From contig NC_083380.1 of assembly GCF_031755915.1 (NCBI RefSeq), positions 13,454,001 to 13,518,000 on the forward strand: a DNA stretch of 64,000 nucleotides. Reading direction: 5' to 3'. Position 1 is the stretch's first letter. Each line of letters begins with the position of its first letter. Shown piece after piece: positions 10,588 to 23,084 of this stretch. The stretch comes from Ziziphus jujuba (lineage: Eukaryota > Streptophyta > Magnoliopsida > Rosales > Rhamnaceae). The notes under the pieces were generated by a model. That model saw only the letters and a list, made by a program, of their open reading frames with translations, did no database searches and was not told the origin of the DNA. Both the position numbers and the translations under genes were made by a program.

Positions 10588-12201
10588 TTACTCAGGTAGC
10601 ATTTCCAACCCTTGCTTCATATTAGGCGCATGCGTGCTCATCCTTTTCGTACCCGTAGAGGCAAAAGGATTAGGAGGCATGTTTAATTTATCTCCACCTT
10701 CCAATATTTGAACCACCGTTTTCATGGAAGGACGATCTCCCGGATGCCATTGAATGCACCAGAGTCCCACAATTGCAAGTTTCTTTGCAATCTTTGCATC
10801 TCCTTCATCATCAACAACATTTCGAAACTATAAACATCGAACTTATAAGACACATTCCCGAAGTTCCTAGAAAAAACTTCAGGGGCTATGTACCCCATAG
10901 TCCCCCTAGCTGTAGTCATTGATACCAAGCTTTGATCCTTGGAACACAACTTTGCCAGACCAAAATTAGAAATCTTTGGTGTAAAGTTATTATCAAGTAA
11001 AACATTATTAGGCTTGATATCAAAATGGAGGATTCTCTGATCAGAGCCCTGGTGGAGATATTCGATCCCCTTAGCTATGCCCAGTATCTTGCATGGTCTC
11101 CCAGTTAAGAGAACATTTTTTGCCTTGATTTATGGAGCCAATGTACTTTTTTAGTGAACCATTTGGTAAGAACTCATAAACAAGAGCTCTTCTAAACCCA
11201 TCAGCACAAAATCCAACTAAGCGAACCACATTGACATGGTGGATTCGTCCAATGGTGCTCACTTCATTGACAAAATCTTCTCCATTTCCTTTGGAGTTGT
11301 TTAGGATCTTCATAGCAACAAGGATGTCATTTGAAAGCTTTCCTTTGAACACTGTTCCATGGGCTCCTTCACCAAGCTTGTCCTCGAATTGGTTTGTAAT
11401 CTTCTTAATATCAGCATATGAATATCTGAAGGGCTTAAAGGCTCTGTAATCCTCCAAAAACTTTTCAATCTTCAATCTGCATTCTCTATCATTTTTATAT
11501 TTTCTATAAACATGATAGATTAATGCTATGATCTCTGGTACAAGGACAGAGCAACCTACGGTACCACCTGATCAATACAAAACATTCCAAGTCAAGAGCC
11601 ATGCCATTTCTTAACTAATTGCTAATTACAATTAACACTCACCAGCAAACACTGCTTTCATTGATACACCTGTGAGAAATGATCAATTACTCAATAAGCT
11701 TTCAATTAATGAACATGGAAATTAGTATATAAATAAGTTCGTCAAATATAGTATGATGGTTTTAAGTTGTAATATCTATTTTCAAAAGGCTTAACCACTT
11801 CAAATCTTCAGCCTACATGCAAAAGAAAACTAACTTGATTTACAATTGCAATCCAAAACCTACCTTTGATGATTTTGCATGCAATGAAATAAGAAACTGT
11901 GGTGGATTATGATATAGAAACAGTTGCGTACCTTTTCCAAAGCATGAAGTTTCATGTTGAGTGTTATTGCTCGTGAAATTACATGTCTGGTCTTTTGTTT
12001 CACAAGCCCTATAGTTTGGTTTAGACCATTGCAGTCGAATATCATTCACTTGTTCGAACATTTCATCTGAGTAGCCTAATAAGTCGTACAGCTTGGTACA
12101 AGACACAAAGGACCGATAGCCATTGATATTAGTAGGAGACATAACTAAATAAATCTGATACCTTGAGTCACCGGGGCAGGACATCTGTTGGTTGTGTGGT
12201 G
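10588..12201 (-). pseudogene. LRK10L-type receptor-like kinase relic
   Basis: Minus-strand relic of a rust-resistance-kinase Lr10-like receptor kinase. Exon (11932-12201): part of the Cys-containing ectodomain (SFVSCTKLYDLLGY ... ETSCFGKG). Mini-exon (11643-11669): VSMKAVFAG. Last exon (10588-11567): a membrane helix (VGCSVLVPEIIALIYHVY) and the kinase. All three junctions have GT/AG and the same phase. The kinase shows [27 protein letters not shown] and [11 protein letters not shown], and ends [14 protein letters not shown]...MLPE. Defects: a frameshift near 11085-11100 after CSLNWE; NFG in place of DFG at about 10969-10977; and a deletion with frame change near 10805, between [10 protein letters not shown] and [12 protein letters not shown], that removes much of subdomains IX-X. 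The 5' end is cut at 12201 by an LTR. In the intact family the protein sits in the plasma membrane and has an apoplastic Cys-rich domain. Confidence 0.85.
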
Positions 12202-12476
12202 TGTCAGGACCCGTCTAAGATCCCTCACCAGAACCCTAGACAAGCTCTGATCCCAGAAAAGCCCTATCGGACCTTCCAATGGAAAATCCTGCAGAACCTC
12301 CCCTAAGGGTTGGACTTACCACAAATTTCCTGCACTGAAAACACACTTCTATATACATCCCCTTATTCCTCCCACATTACTACAATTTAATTCCACAAAT
12401 TTGCAGCACTCCAAATGAATAACAGGAATCAGTGCATAATTAATAACTAAATATCCAATACAGTATTGTCAGGACC
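12202..12476 (-). mobile_element. outer L1 LTR (copy B), part 1
   Basis: Begins TGTCAGGACCCGTC, the reverse of the L1 3' end, and continues to CCAATACAGTAT, where the Tekay-like element starts. The sequence resumes at 28761 with ATATACAGAGC, which in uninterrupted L1 copies directly follows. It abuts the truncated kinase exon. Confidence 0.85.
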
Positions 12477-15326
12477 CGTCCAAAACTCCTCACCATAACC
12501 CTAGACAAGTCCTGATCCCAGAGAAACCCTACCGGACCCTCCAATGGAAAATCCGGCAGAACCTCCCCTAAGGGTTGGACTTACCACAAATTTCCTGCAC
12601 TGAAAACATACTTCTAAATTCATCCCCTTATTCCTCCCACATTACTACAAGTTGATTCCACAAATTTACAGCACTCCAAATGAATAACAGTAATCCAGTG
12701 CATAATTAATATATAAATGTCGGAGACAATATACAGAGCTTCATGAAGTACTATTAAGCATAGAATACAACAAGGGTGAAAGAAATATTACAATTGCAAT
12801 AAATGAAGACAAAGGAAATTTCTCGAACTAAGACAGCGACGGAGATTAGGTTCGTCCCGGAAGATCAACGTCGACTAGCCTGAACCTAAGGGAACAGAAT
12901 TTAAAAATATGAGATACTAATCATCTCAGTGAGTGACCCTATCTACTGAACACTTTTAATATTAATCATATAACAAATAAAGGGATTTAATTAATACCAA
13001 CAATTAAACAAATAAATAATGATAAACAATTAAAAGTAATAATTTCTCTCAAAACCCTCATTATTCACTCCGTTGGAAATGTTCTATTTTTAAAACATTT
13101 TCACAAAATCCAATATTCGTATTTCCCGAAAACCAAGGGATCAATTAATTTAATAAATAATAATTAAATAACCCAAATATAAATAAAATGTAATAAAATA
13201 TAATAAATAATTTTTGAACACTTTAGGGTTTGAAATTTCTATCTGAAAATTTATACTTGACGCACCACACCATATACCAGTGATGCCCTCCGATACCCAG
13301 CGTCCCGAGTACCGACTGCCGGGGAGATTAAAGAGAGAAACTTGCATACGGCGCTTCGGCTTCCCGACAGTGCCGCTGCTGAAACCGTCATCTCGGCCAC
13401 GGAGGGGGGCGGCTGATGCGCAATATATAAGGCTTGCCTGCCCTCAGTCCAATGGCAACTCATGGGAGACATAATAACTTGCGCACTAATCCACATATAC
13501 ATCCAGAACACCAATACTGTATGAGTGCGTCTAAAATCAATTATTAAATTTTTTATTACAGTACCGATTTTCCAAAAATCACCGTGGGAATTATACCGAT
13601 TTTCAAACTCACAATCCCACATTTTCCTTTAACATTTCCGGTACGAAACCAATGAGAACAATATACAAATAATTTTTCTCGTAACACGAGGTTCAACAAA
13701 TAATATTCCATGGGCAAAATTATCAAATTTGAAACCACCAATTTAAACAAATAATTTCCTTAGAATATTTAAACCAATTATGCCCAAAAATAATATTAAA
13801 ATCCAGGTACGATTTATTACTGAAAATACCTTGCTCATGCGTAATAAATACAATTAAATCACAACAAAATAATAATCGGGAATTTCTTAATAACCCAAAA
13901 TTCCGTTTAGCATCAATGGGTATATATATATATATATAAAATAATACCTTTTTCCCAATTATATATTTAAATTCCACCACATGAGCAAATTCTAGATATC
14001 AAATTAACACAACATAAATATAATTAATTGCCCAAAATAGTTTTCAAGGTGGGTCACTCACCTTAAGCACGTATATCAATCAAGATCCTCCGCATGATCA
14101 ACTCCACTACCCGCACGTGCACCTAAAACATACACAATACACCAAACCAAATATATTAATATTTTAATCGGATAACACCAAATGGGTACCGAGGGAGCAA
14201 ACACAAACGACAACCAAAATTGAGGAGTAATATACCAAATCGAAGCTTGAGTGACGAGGATTACAAATCCGGTCTCACTTCCCGGAGATCGGACCCGAGG
14301 TGGCCCGAATCTCTCCGGAAAGCTTTCGGGATTCAACTCTTCGATTCTCTCAAACCGTCGCTAATTGGAGGAAAAGGACACCAGATTTGGATTCAGGGGG
14401 TCGGAATTAGTGGAGAGGGACCGGAGACGGGACTGGGTACTCGCTGGAACAGGGATTTCTCCGGCGAGCCATCGCGGTCACGGGCAACCATCACCGCCGG
14501 CGGCACGTGCGGTGGCTGATGGCCAAGATTTTTTGAGGTTTTGTAGCTTGAAGGGAAAGGGTCTCAACGGTACTGGCGGTGACAAGAATGGAGGTCGGAA
14601 TGTGGAGATCTTGGCAGTTGAAGGAATAGCACCGCCGCTGAAAAAGCCCCAATCTGGGCGCGTCGTCGGTCGATTGGCCGTGAAATTTTGGGGTTTGGCC
14701 GGGAATGGAGAGGCGCTCCCGTCTGGCCGGTGTGTGTGGAAAGAATCGGCCGGAAAATTTGACAACTCCGGTGGCCAGCGATTCTCTCTCTCCCTATTTC
14801 TCTCCTCTCTCTCTTTCTCTCTCCTCCCCCGTCGTTTTGCCCAATAAAAGCCACCATGGGTGACACTGTTCACCCATGTGGACCACTCAGATTTCGACAC
14901 GTGGCGTCACTGTGCACTTAAGCCAGATATAATAAAATATTACAGTATTCGAAAAACTTCACATGTCCATAACTTTTTAACCAGATGTCCAATTTAAGCG
15001 TGCTGCTAGTCTATGAATTCATATCGACGAGTACTTTACAGCCATATGAAAGTCAAAACAAAATTCTACAACGATAAAAAGTCAACTCCCGGCACCTTTT
15101 GGACAGTTTGCATCTCGATTTGTTTTGCCCATAACTTTCAAACTGTAGCTCCGTTTTTTACGTGCTACTAGTCTACGAAACTCGGGGCATCATGTACTTC
15201 ACCACGGTACCATGGTCAACTAGAAATTTCAACTAGAACAAAAAGCCAACTTTTGACCCACTCGGTCAATAGTCAACCTCGGTCAACGTGCAAGAATTCC
15301 GACGTGGTTTGGGACGGGGTGTTACA
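12477..15326 (-). repeat. 3' LTR of the Tekay-like element (L1 copy C)
   Basis: 2850 bp, from TGTCAGGACCCGTCC to GGGGTGTTACA. It pairs with 25917-28760. The two are similar in length and layout but differ by many substitutions visible near the ends (CTCACCATAACCC against CTCACTGGAACCC), so the insertion is not recent. Confidence 0.88.
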
Positions 15327-15327
15327 A

Positions 15328-15342
15328 CCTTCCCCCCTTATA
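15328..15342 (-). promoter_or_regulatory. polypurine tract of the Tekay-like element
   Basis: On the minus strand this reads TAAGGGGGGAAGG, immediately upstream of the 3' LTR, where plus-strand DNA synthesis is primed. The outer element has an equivalent tract at about 32098-32108. Confidence 0.75.
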
Positions 15343-15390
15343 AGAATTTCATCCTCGAAATTCCGCACGTCACTAGAACAGGTAGGGATA

Positions 15391-16854
15391 CTAATCACGC
15401 ATCTGCGCTTCGGGCTCCCACGTTGCTTCCTCGATTAAATGGTTCTGCCATAAAACTTTAACTAAAGGAATAGTCTTGTTACATAGCACCTGCTCCTCGT
15501 GATCCAAAATCTGCACTGGTTGCTCTACATATGAAAGATCTTCCCTTCATTCTATGTCAGGAGTCTCGAGTACGTGTGAAGGGTCTGCAATATATTTCCG
15601 TAGCATTGAAACATGAAATACGTTGTGCACTCGGGCTAGCTCTTCTGTTAATGCTAATCTATAAGCCACGGGGCCAATCCTTTCCGTAATCTTGTAAGGC
15701 CCAATATAACGAGGACCCAACTTACCTCGTCGACCAAAGCGTACTACTCCTTTCCATGGAGATAACTTTAGGAATACCCAATCTCCTACTTCGAATTCCA
15801 AATCCTTCCTACGCACATCGGCGTAACTCTTCTGTCGATCTTGGGCAACCTTCAACCGATCCCTAATGATCTTCACCTTGTCCAAGGTCATCCGTAAATA
15901 CTCAGATCCAACCACATTATTCGCTGCAAGGAGTCTCTCTTCTCCTACTTCACTCCAGCACAAAGGTATCCGACATTGCCTCCCATATAAGGCTTCATAC
16001 GGGGACATCCCAATACTCACTGTAACACAAGACCTTAGCATGTCTTCTAATGTCTGAATTGTGCGCTCAGCTTGTCCATCAGATTGCGGGTGAAAGGCGA
16101 TGATGTAGTTAAGTCTTGCTCTTGATGCATCAGCCAACTTCTACCATAGTCGTGAAGTAAAACATGGATCTCGATCAGATACGATGGCTAGCGGTACTCC
16201 ATGAAGACTCACAATACGTTGCACAAACAATTGGGCTAATTTCTCGGGTGAAAAACACTCTCGTACCGGCAAGAAGTGTGCCGACTTGGTAAGACGATCA
16301 ATGATCACCCAAACACTATCATATCTGCTGGGTGTAGAGGCAAGCTTGAACACAAAATCCATATTGAGTTCTTCCCACTTCCATACGGGAATAGGTAAGG
16401 ATTGGAGTAGTCCTGAAGGCTTCTGTCTTTCTGCCTTTACTTGTTGACAAATTAGGCATTTTGATACAAAATCTGCCACTTCTCTCTTCATGCCAATCCA
16501 CCAATAATACTTAACAAGCGTTCGGTACATTTTGGTACTCCCAGGATGCATCGTATATATCGAGCTCTGCGCCTCTTCTAAGATCTCCTTCTTGAGTTCT
16601 GGAATATCAGGAACGCAAAGTCATCCTTTATACACGAGGGCCCCATCCCTCCTTATGGAAAACTCCGGATCAAGACCTTCTTGTACCTTGTTCTTAATTG
16701 TTCTCAATTTAGGGTCTTCCATTTGAGTCTCCAATATACGATCCACTAACACCGGTCGCACCTGAAAACTAGCCATAAGGACTCCGGAAGGATGCATATG
16801 CATTAATACCCTCATCTTCTTCAACTCCACTGTGAGAGGTAGTTGGATGGTTTA
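15391..16854 (-). pseudogene. integrase and chromodomain portion of the Tekay-like pol
   Basis: On the minus strand this continues the RNase H segment beyond the inserted LTR. The zinc-binding region (HPGSTKMYRTLVKYYW ... CLICQQVK) and the first two catalytic Asp (VIIDRLTKSAHF, IVSDRD) lie in 16141-16551. The catalytic Glu region (HPQSDGQAERTIQ) and a GPYxI module (LGPRYIGPYKITERIGPVAY) lie in 15547-16137. The chromodomain (VQILDHEEQVL ... LIEEATWEPEAQM, about 15394-15525) ends at a TAG at 15391-15393. In-frame stops separate the three pieces. Chromodomains of this group are thought to steer integration toward heterochromatin. Confidence 0.85.
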
Positions 16855-19853
16855 TGTCAGGACCCGTCCAGAATTCCTTCCCCGGAACCCTAGACAGCCC
16901 TGATCCCAGGGAAACCCTACCGGACCCTCCAAAGGAAAATTCGACAGAGCCTCCCCTAAGGGATTTACTTACCACAAATTACCTGCACTGAAAACACACT
17001 TCTAAAAACATCCCATTATTCCTCCCACAACTACAAACTGATTCCACAAATTCCAGCACTTCTCAAAGCAACAACAGGCCAGTGCATAAATAAAACAGAA
17101 GTATTCCAATAGTATACAGAGCTTTAAGAAGTGCTAAACAACAGAAATACAACAAGGCTGAAAAGAAATAATACACTGAAATGAAAGAGTACAAAGAAAC
17201 TTCTCGAAACACAACAGCAGCGGAAAACTTGGTTCGCTCCGGAAGAACGTCTACCACCACTTGCACCTAAGGGAACGGAATTTAAGAGTGTGAGATGCTA
17301 ATCATCTCCGTGAGTAACCCGAACTACTGAACACCTTTTGATAATAATAATAAAATAATAACAATTAAGGAGTGGAACAAATACCAACAATTAATAATAA
17401 ATAATAATAACCTTTGGAAAATAATGATTTCCCTCAAAACTCTCACCAATCGCTCCGTTTGAAATGTTCCCTTTTTAAAACCTTTTCGCAAAACCCAATG
17501 TGCATACCTCCCCAAAACCAAGGGATTAAATAATTTAACAACAACAATTAAATAAATACATACCCCAAATATATAATAAAAATATAATAAATTATAATAA
17601 ATAAATTTTGAACACCTTTGGGGTTTAAACCATTATTTGCAATTACACCGACAATTACACCTGACGCACCACACCATATACCGGTGATGCCCTCCGATAC
17701 CCAGCGTCCCGAGCACCGACTGGCGGGAGGTTAAAGAGAGAAACCTGCAGCGGTCACTTCGGCGTCCCGACAGTACCAACTGCTAAAAAAAAACCATCAC
17801 CCGGCCAAGGAGGGGGGCGGCTGTGCGCAACAATAACCTTGCCTGCCCACGGTCCAATGGCAACTCACGGGTGAAGTAAAAACCGTGCGCTAAACCAGAT
17901 AATAACCGCGCACTACCACGTGTCCATACACCATACACCAGAACACCAATACTGTATGAGTGCGTCTAAAAATAAACATAAGTAACCAACCGTACCGTTT
18001 TTCCAAAAACCACCGTGGGAAGTATACCAAAATTTCACAAAACACCATCCCACATATTTTATCCAATAACCCGGTACGAAACAGCGATAACCAACAAATC
18101 ACAATTTCCTCGAAGTACGAGATGCAACCATAAAAATACCACGGGCATAATTTATAAAATTCAAACCAATATTTTCGTAAAATATTTAACCCAATTATGC
18201 CCGGAAAATCAATTTTAAAAACCACGTACAAATACTACGAAAATACACCTTGCTCATGTATAATAAATAAATTAAAGCAAAATAAAACCACAATAAACCA
18301 CACCACATGAGCATAAATTTAAATATCAATTTAAATACCAATTAAATATAATTAATTGCCCAAAATAATTTTTGAAGGTGGGTCACTCACCTGGAGAGCG
18401 CAAATCAACTAAGATCCTCCTCGGGATCCACTCCACTACTCGCGCGTGCACCTAAACAACCACAGTGCACAAACCAAAAATATTAATATTTTATTCGGGT
18501 AATTCCCAAATGGATACCCGGGGAGCGAACACCAAGCGACATCTAAGGGTTACGAGTTATATACCGAATCGAAGCTCGCGTGATGAGGATCACGGATTCG
18601 GTCTTACTTTCCGATGATCGTACCCGACGGGGTCGGAATCTCGCCGGAAAGCTTTTCGGGTTTCGGCTCCGCAATTCTCCCAAACCGTCGCGAATTGGTG
18701 GAAACGGAAGTCAGATTTGGGTTCAGGAGGTCGAACACTGCGGACTGGAGCTGGCCGGAATTTTCGGGTACTCGCCGGAACAGTATTTTCCGGCGGGCCG
18801 CCACGTCACCGGCAACCGTCACCGGAACAGTATTTTCCGGCAGTGGCCGTTGGCTGTGAAATTTTGCAGATTTGTAGATCGTGAGGAGAGCAATCCAACG
18901 GAACCGACGGTGAGCAAAACGGAGGTCGGACGGCGGAGAAATCACTGTTTGAAGATTTTCGACCCCTCGCCGGAAAACGCTCCGATCCCGGCGCGTCGGT
19001 GGTCCGATGGCCGTGATTTTTGGTGGGTAGGCCGGACTTGAGGAGAGGATCAAGGCTGTCAGGCGCGTGTGGCCGGAAAATGGCCGAAACAGTGCCGATT
19101 CGCGGTGGCCGGCGGTGGAGGGGAAAAATCGCCGCCAAACTTCGGACGTCCGATCCGGGCGCGTCCGGCGGCCGTTCGCCGTGAAATTTGGAGGTTTTGC
19201 CGGAAATGAGGTGGGCAAGCTTTCTGTCCGGCGCATGTACAGTAACTCGGCCGGAACAGTGGCAAAATCCGGTGGCCGGCGGTGGCTCTCTCTCTCTCTT
19301 TCTCTCTCCTCTCTCTCTTTCTCTCTCTTCTCTCTCTCTCTCTCTTCCCCGAGTGTTTTAACAAATAAAACCCCTGCGTGACACTGTTCATGCCACGTGG
19401 ACCAATCAGAAACTGACACGTGGCGTTTCACTGTTCACCGACCCAAAAAAATATTAAAATAATACGGTATCCGGTAAACTTTAAACGTCCATAACTTTTT
19501 AACCGGATGTCCGTTTTGAGCGTGCCGCTAGTCTGTGAACTCGTATCGACGAGCACTTCACAACCATGCATGAGTCAAAGCTCAATTCCCCATAAACAAA
19601 AAGTCAACTCCGGCACCCCTTGGACAGTTTGGACCGCAACTTGTTTCGTCCATAACTTCCAAACCGTAGCTCCATTTTCGACGTGCTACCAGTCTACGAA
19701 CTCGTGGCATCGTGCACTTCGCCACGGTACCCTAGTCAACGCAAAATTCTCACCGAGTCAAAAAGTCAACTTTTGACCCCTTTGGTCAACGGTCAACAGT
19801 CAACCTCGGTCAACGTGCACGGATTCCGGTGCGATTTGGGACGGGGTGTTACA
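16855..19853 (-). mobile_element. solo LTR, L1 copy D, TSD GTTTA
   Basis: 2999 bp from TGTCAGGACCCGTCC to GGGGTGTTACA, flanked on both sides by GTTTA (16850-16854 and 19854-19858). It lies inside the pol gene between RNase H and integrase. No internal region remains, so it is the product of recombination between the two LTRs of an element inserted here. Confidence 0.95.
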
Positions 19854-19858
19854 GTTTA

Positions 19859-20186
19859 AATGTGAGCAAGAGATCCGATAGCCTTCCTACTCAAAGCATC
19901 TGCCACTACATTCACCTTGCCTGGGTGATAATCAATCACACAGTCATAATCCTTCAATAACTCCATCCATCTCCTTTTCCTCATATTTAATTCCTTTTGG
20001 GTGAAAATGTACTTGAGGCTTTTGTGGTTGGTATAAATTTGGCATGTGGCCCCATACAAGTAGTGTCTCCACTTTTTTAGAGCAAAGACTACCGCCGCCA
20101 ATTCTAAGTCATGCGTAGGGTAATTTTATTCGTGCTGCTTGAATTGCCTGATGCATACGCTACCACCCTTTGATTCTGCATTAGCA
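19859..20186 (-). pseudogene. RNase H portion of the Tekay-like pol
   Basis: The minus strand encodes a recognisable RNase H tail of a Ty3/gypsy polyprotein: [32 protein letters not shown] and [12 protein letters not shown]. It is cut on both sides by solo LTRs and rejoins the RT segment (23085 upward) and the integrase segment (16849 downward) when these are set aside. It carries substitutions such as TNHKS where TDHKS is usual. Confidence 0.85.
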
Positions 20187-20191
20187 CGCAA

Positions 20192-23079
20192 TGTCAGGAC
20201 CCGTCCAGAATTCCTTCCCCGGAACCCTAGACAGCCCTGATCCCAGGGAAACCCTACCGAACTCTCCAACGGAAAATCCGGCAGAGCCTCCCCTAAGGGA
20301 TTTACTTACCACAATTTACCTGCACTGAAAACACACTTCTAAGAACATCCCCTTATTCCTCCCACATTACTACAGATTGATTCCACAAATTTCAGCACTT
20401 CAATAAAAATACAGTAATCTAGTGCAAAATAAATACAACAAGAGAGAAGAAATAGTACAACTGCAATAAAAGAAGAACAGGGTACTTCATGAAGTAAAAC
20501 AGCGATGAAGATCAAGTCCGCTCCGGATGAACAACGACAACCTGGTACCTAGAGGAACGGAATTTAAGAGTGTGAAATGCTAATCATCTCAGTGAGCGAC
20601 CCTACTACTATACAATATAATACCACGGTAATAAGTAGATAAATAATAATAAATTGGAAATAATAATTTCTCTCAAAACCCTTACAATTCTCTCAGTTGG
20701 AAAAGTTCCCCTTTTAAAATATTTTCACAAAACCCTTTATTCATATTCCCCGAAAACCATGACATCAAATAAATACCAGAAACAGTAATAATTATATTTT
20801 TAATTCCAATACAGTTTCCAAACATTTTATTTTTAAAACACAGTTCTGAAAATCATTTGATGCACCCACTATATACCAGTGGCGCCAACAGTACCCAGCG
20901 TCCCAAGGTACCGCCAGACAGGAGGTTATAGAGAGAAACCGGCATACGGTCGCGTGGCGTCCCACTGTGCTGCTGCTAACCTGGTGTCCCGGCCAAAGGG
21001 GGGTGGCCACCCTCTCCGATGGCATCCACAGGACACCCTCATAATATCACCTGCGCGCTACTCACACCCACCTGCGCGCTAATCACAACCGCGCGCTACT
21101 CACACCCACCTGCGCGCCAATCACAACCGTGTGCACACTAACCATATCACATATAAACAGAACACCAGTACGTGCACGGTGCATCTAAAAATCATAAAAT
21201 CCACAAATTTAAATTATAAAACAAATTTCACATTTTTCATAAGCATAGCGGGCATAATCCATCCGCTTGAACCCGAAAATCCTCCGTAATTTCTTTATAA
21301 TCAACACCATAAATTCCATGATTTTCAAATCCACCAACTCCCAAATCCATCAATTCAAATATCCACATTTTTTCCAAACATAAATAATTTCTCGAAATAT
21401 CATAATCAAATCTCATAATATTCCATGGGCATATTTTATAAAAATTGAAATCACCAACATAACCAAATATTTTCCTTGAAATATTTGAAAATCAAATCGT
21501 GCCCAATTTACCATTAAAACCACACCAATTTCAAAATCCTCAAAACCATAAAATAATTTCACATGGCATAAATTTATATAATGCACATTTTCTTAAATCC
21601 AATAAATTCATAAACAATTCCACAATAAATCCAATAAATATTTGGCACATAGGAATTAAATTCCAAATATTTAAATCACACATAATATATTCACCAATTA
21701 ATTTCCTAAAATTAATTTGAAGGTGGGTCACTCACCTGGAGCACGCAATTAACCCATGATCCACCACGGGATCAATTCTACGACTCACCGGTGCTCCGAA
21801 TCGAAGCTCGAGTGATGCTGATTACAGATTCGGTCTCAATTTCCAAGGATCGTACCCGACGAGGTTTGAATTTCGTCGGGAAGCTTTTCGGATTTCGGCT
21901 CCACAATTCTCCTAAACCGTTGCGAATTGGCGGAAACGGATGCCGGATTCGGGTTCAGGAGGTCGAACACAGCGGATTGGAGCTGGCCGGAATTTCGGGT
22001 ACTCGCCGGAACAGTATTTTCCGGCGAGCCGCCGTGGTCACCGGCAATCGTCGCCGGCGGCGGCGCGTGCGGTGGCCGTTGGTTGTGAAATTTTGCAGAC
22101 TTGTAGATCTCGAGGAGAGCAACCCAACGGGACCGGCGGTGAGGAAAACGGAGGTCGGACGGCGGAGAAATCACCGTTTGAAGATTTCCGACCCCTCGCC
22201 GGAAAATGCTCCGATCCCGGCGCGTCGGTGGTCCGATGGCCGTGATTTTTGGTGGGTAGGCCGGACTTGAGGAGAGGATCAAGGCTAGCTGGCGCGTGTA
22301 CTATAGATCGGCCGAAACAAGGTCGATTCGCGGTGGCCGGCGGTGGAGGGGTAAAAGTCGCCGCCAAACTTCGGAGGTCCGATCCGGGCACGTCCGGCGG
22401 CCGTTCGCCGTGAAACTTGGAGGTTTTGCCGGAAATGAGGAGAGGAAGCTTGCTGGCCGGTGCGTGTATAGTAACTCGGCCCGAAAGTTTGAAAATTACC
22501 GGCGGCCGGTGACTCTCTCTCTCTCTCTCTCTCCTCTCTCTCTTTCTCTCTCCTCTCTCTCTTTCTCTCTCTTCCCCGAGAGTTTTAACAAATAAAAACC
22601 CCTGCGTGACACTGTTCATGCCACGTGGACCAATCAGAAGCTGACACGTGGCGTTACTGTGCACTTAAGCCAGATATATTAAAATAATACGGTACGCGGT
22701 GAATTTCAAACGTCCGTAACTTTTTAACCAAGCGTCCGATTTAAGCGTGCCGCTAGTCTATGAACTCGTATCGACGAGTACTTTACAACCATACAAGAGT
22801 CAATTCAAAATTACATCACAAAAAAAAGTCAACTCCCGGTACCTTTTGGACAATTTACACTTCAACTTGTTTTGCCCATAACTTTCGAACCGTAGCTCCG
22901 TTTTTGATGTGCTACTAGTCTACGAACTCAGGGCGTCATGCACTTCGCCACGGTACCCTGGTCAACTCAAAATTCCCACCGAGTCAAAAAGTCAACTTTT
23001 GACCCCTTCGGTCAACGGTCAACGGTCAACCTCGGTCAACGTGCACGGATTCCGGTGCAATTCGGGACGGGGTGTTACA
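20192..23079 (-). mobile_element. solo LTR, L1 copy E, TSD CGCAA
   Basis: 2888 bp from TGTCAGGACCCGTCC to GGGGTGTTACA, flanked by CGCAA (20187-20191 and 23080-23084). It lies within pol, between RT and RNase H. Around 20875-21180 it carries a variant of the LTR's GC-rich block with a local tandem repeat (CACCTGCGCGC / CACAACCGCGCGC). Confidence 0.95.
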
Positions 23080-23084
23080 CGCAA

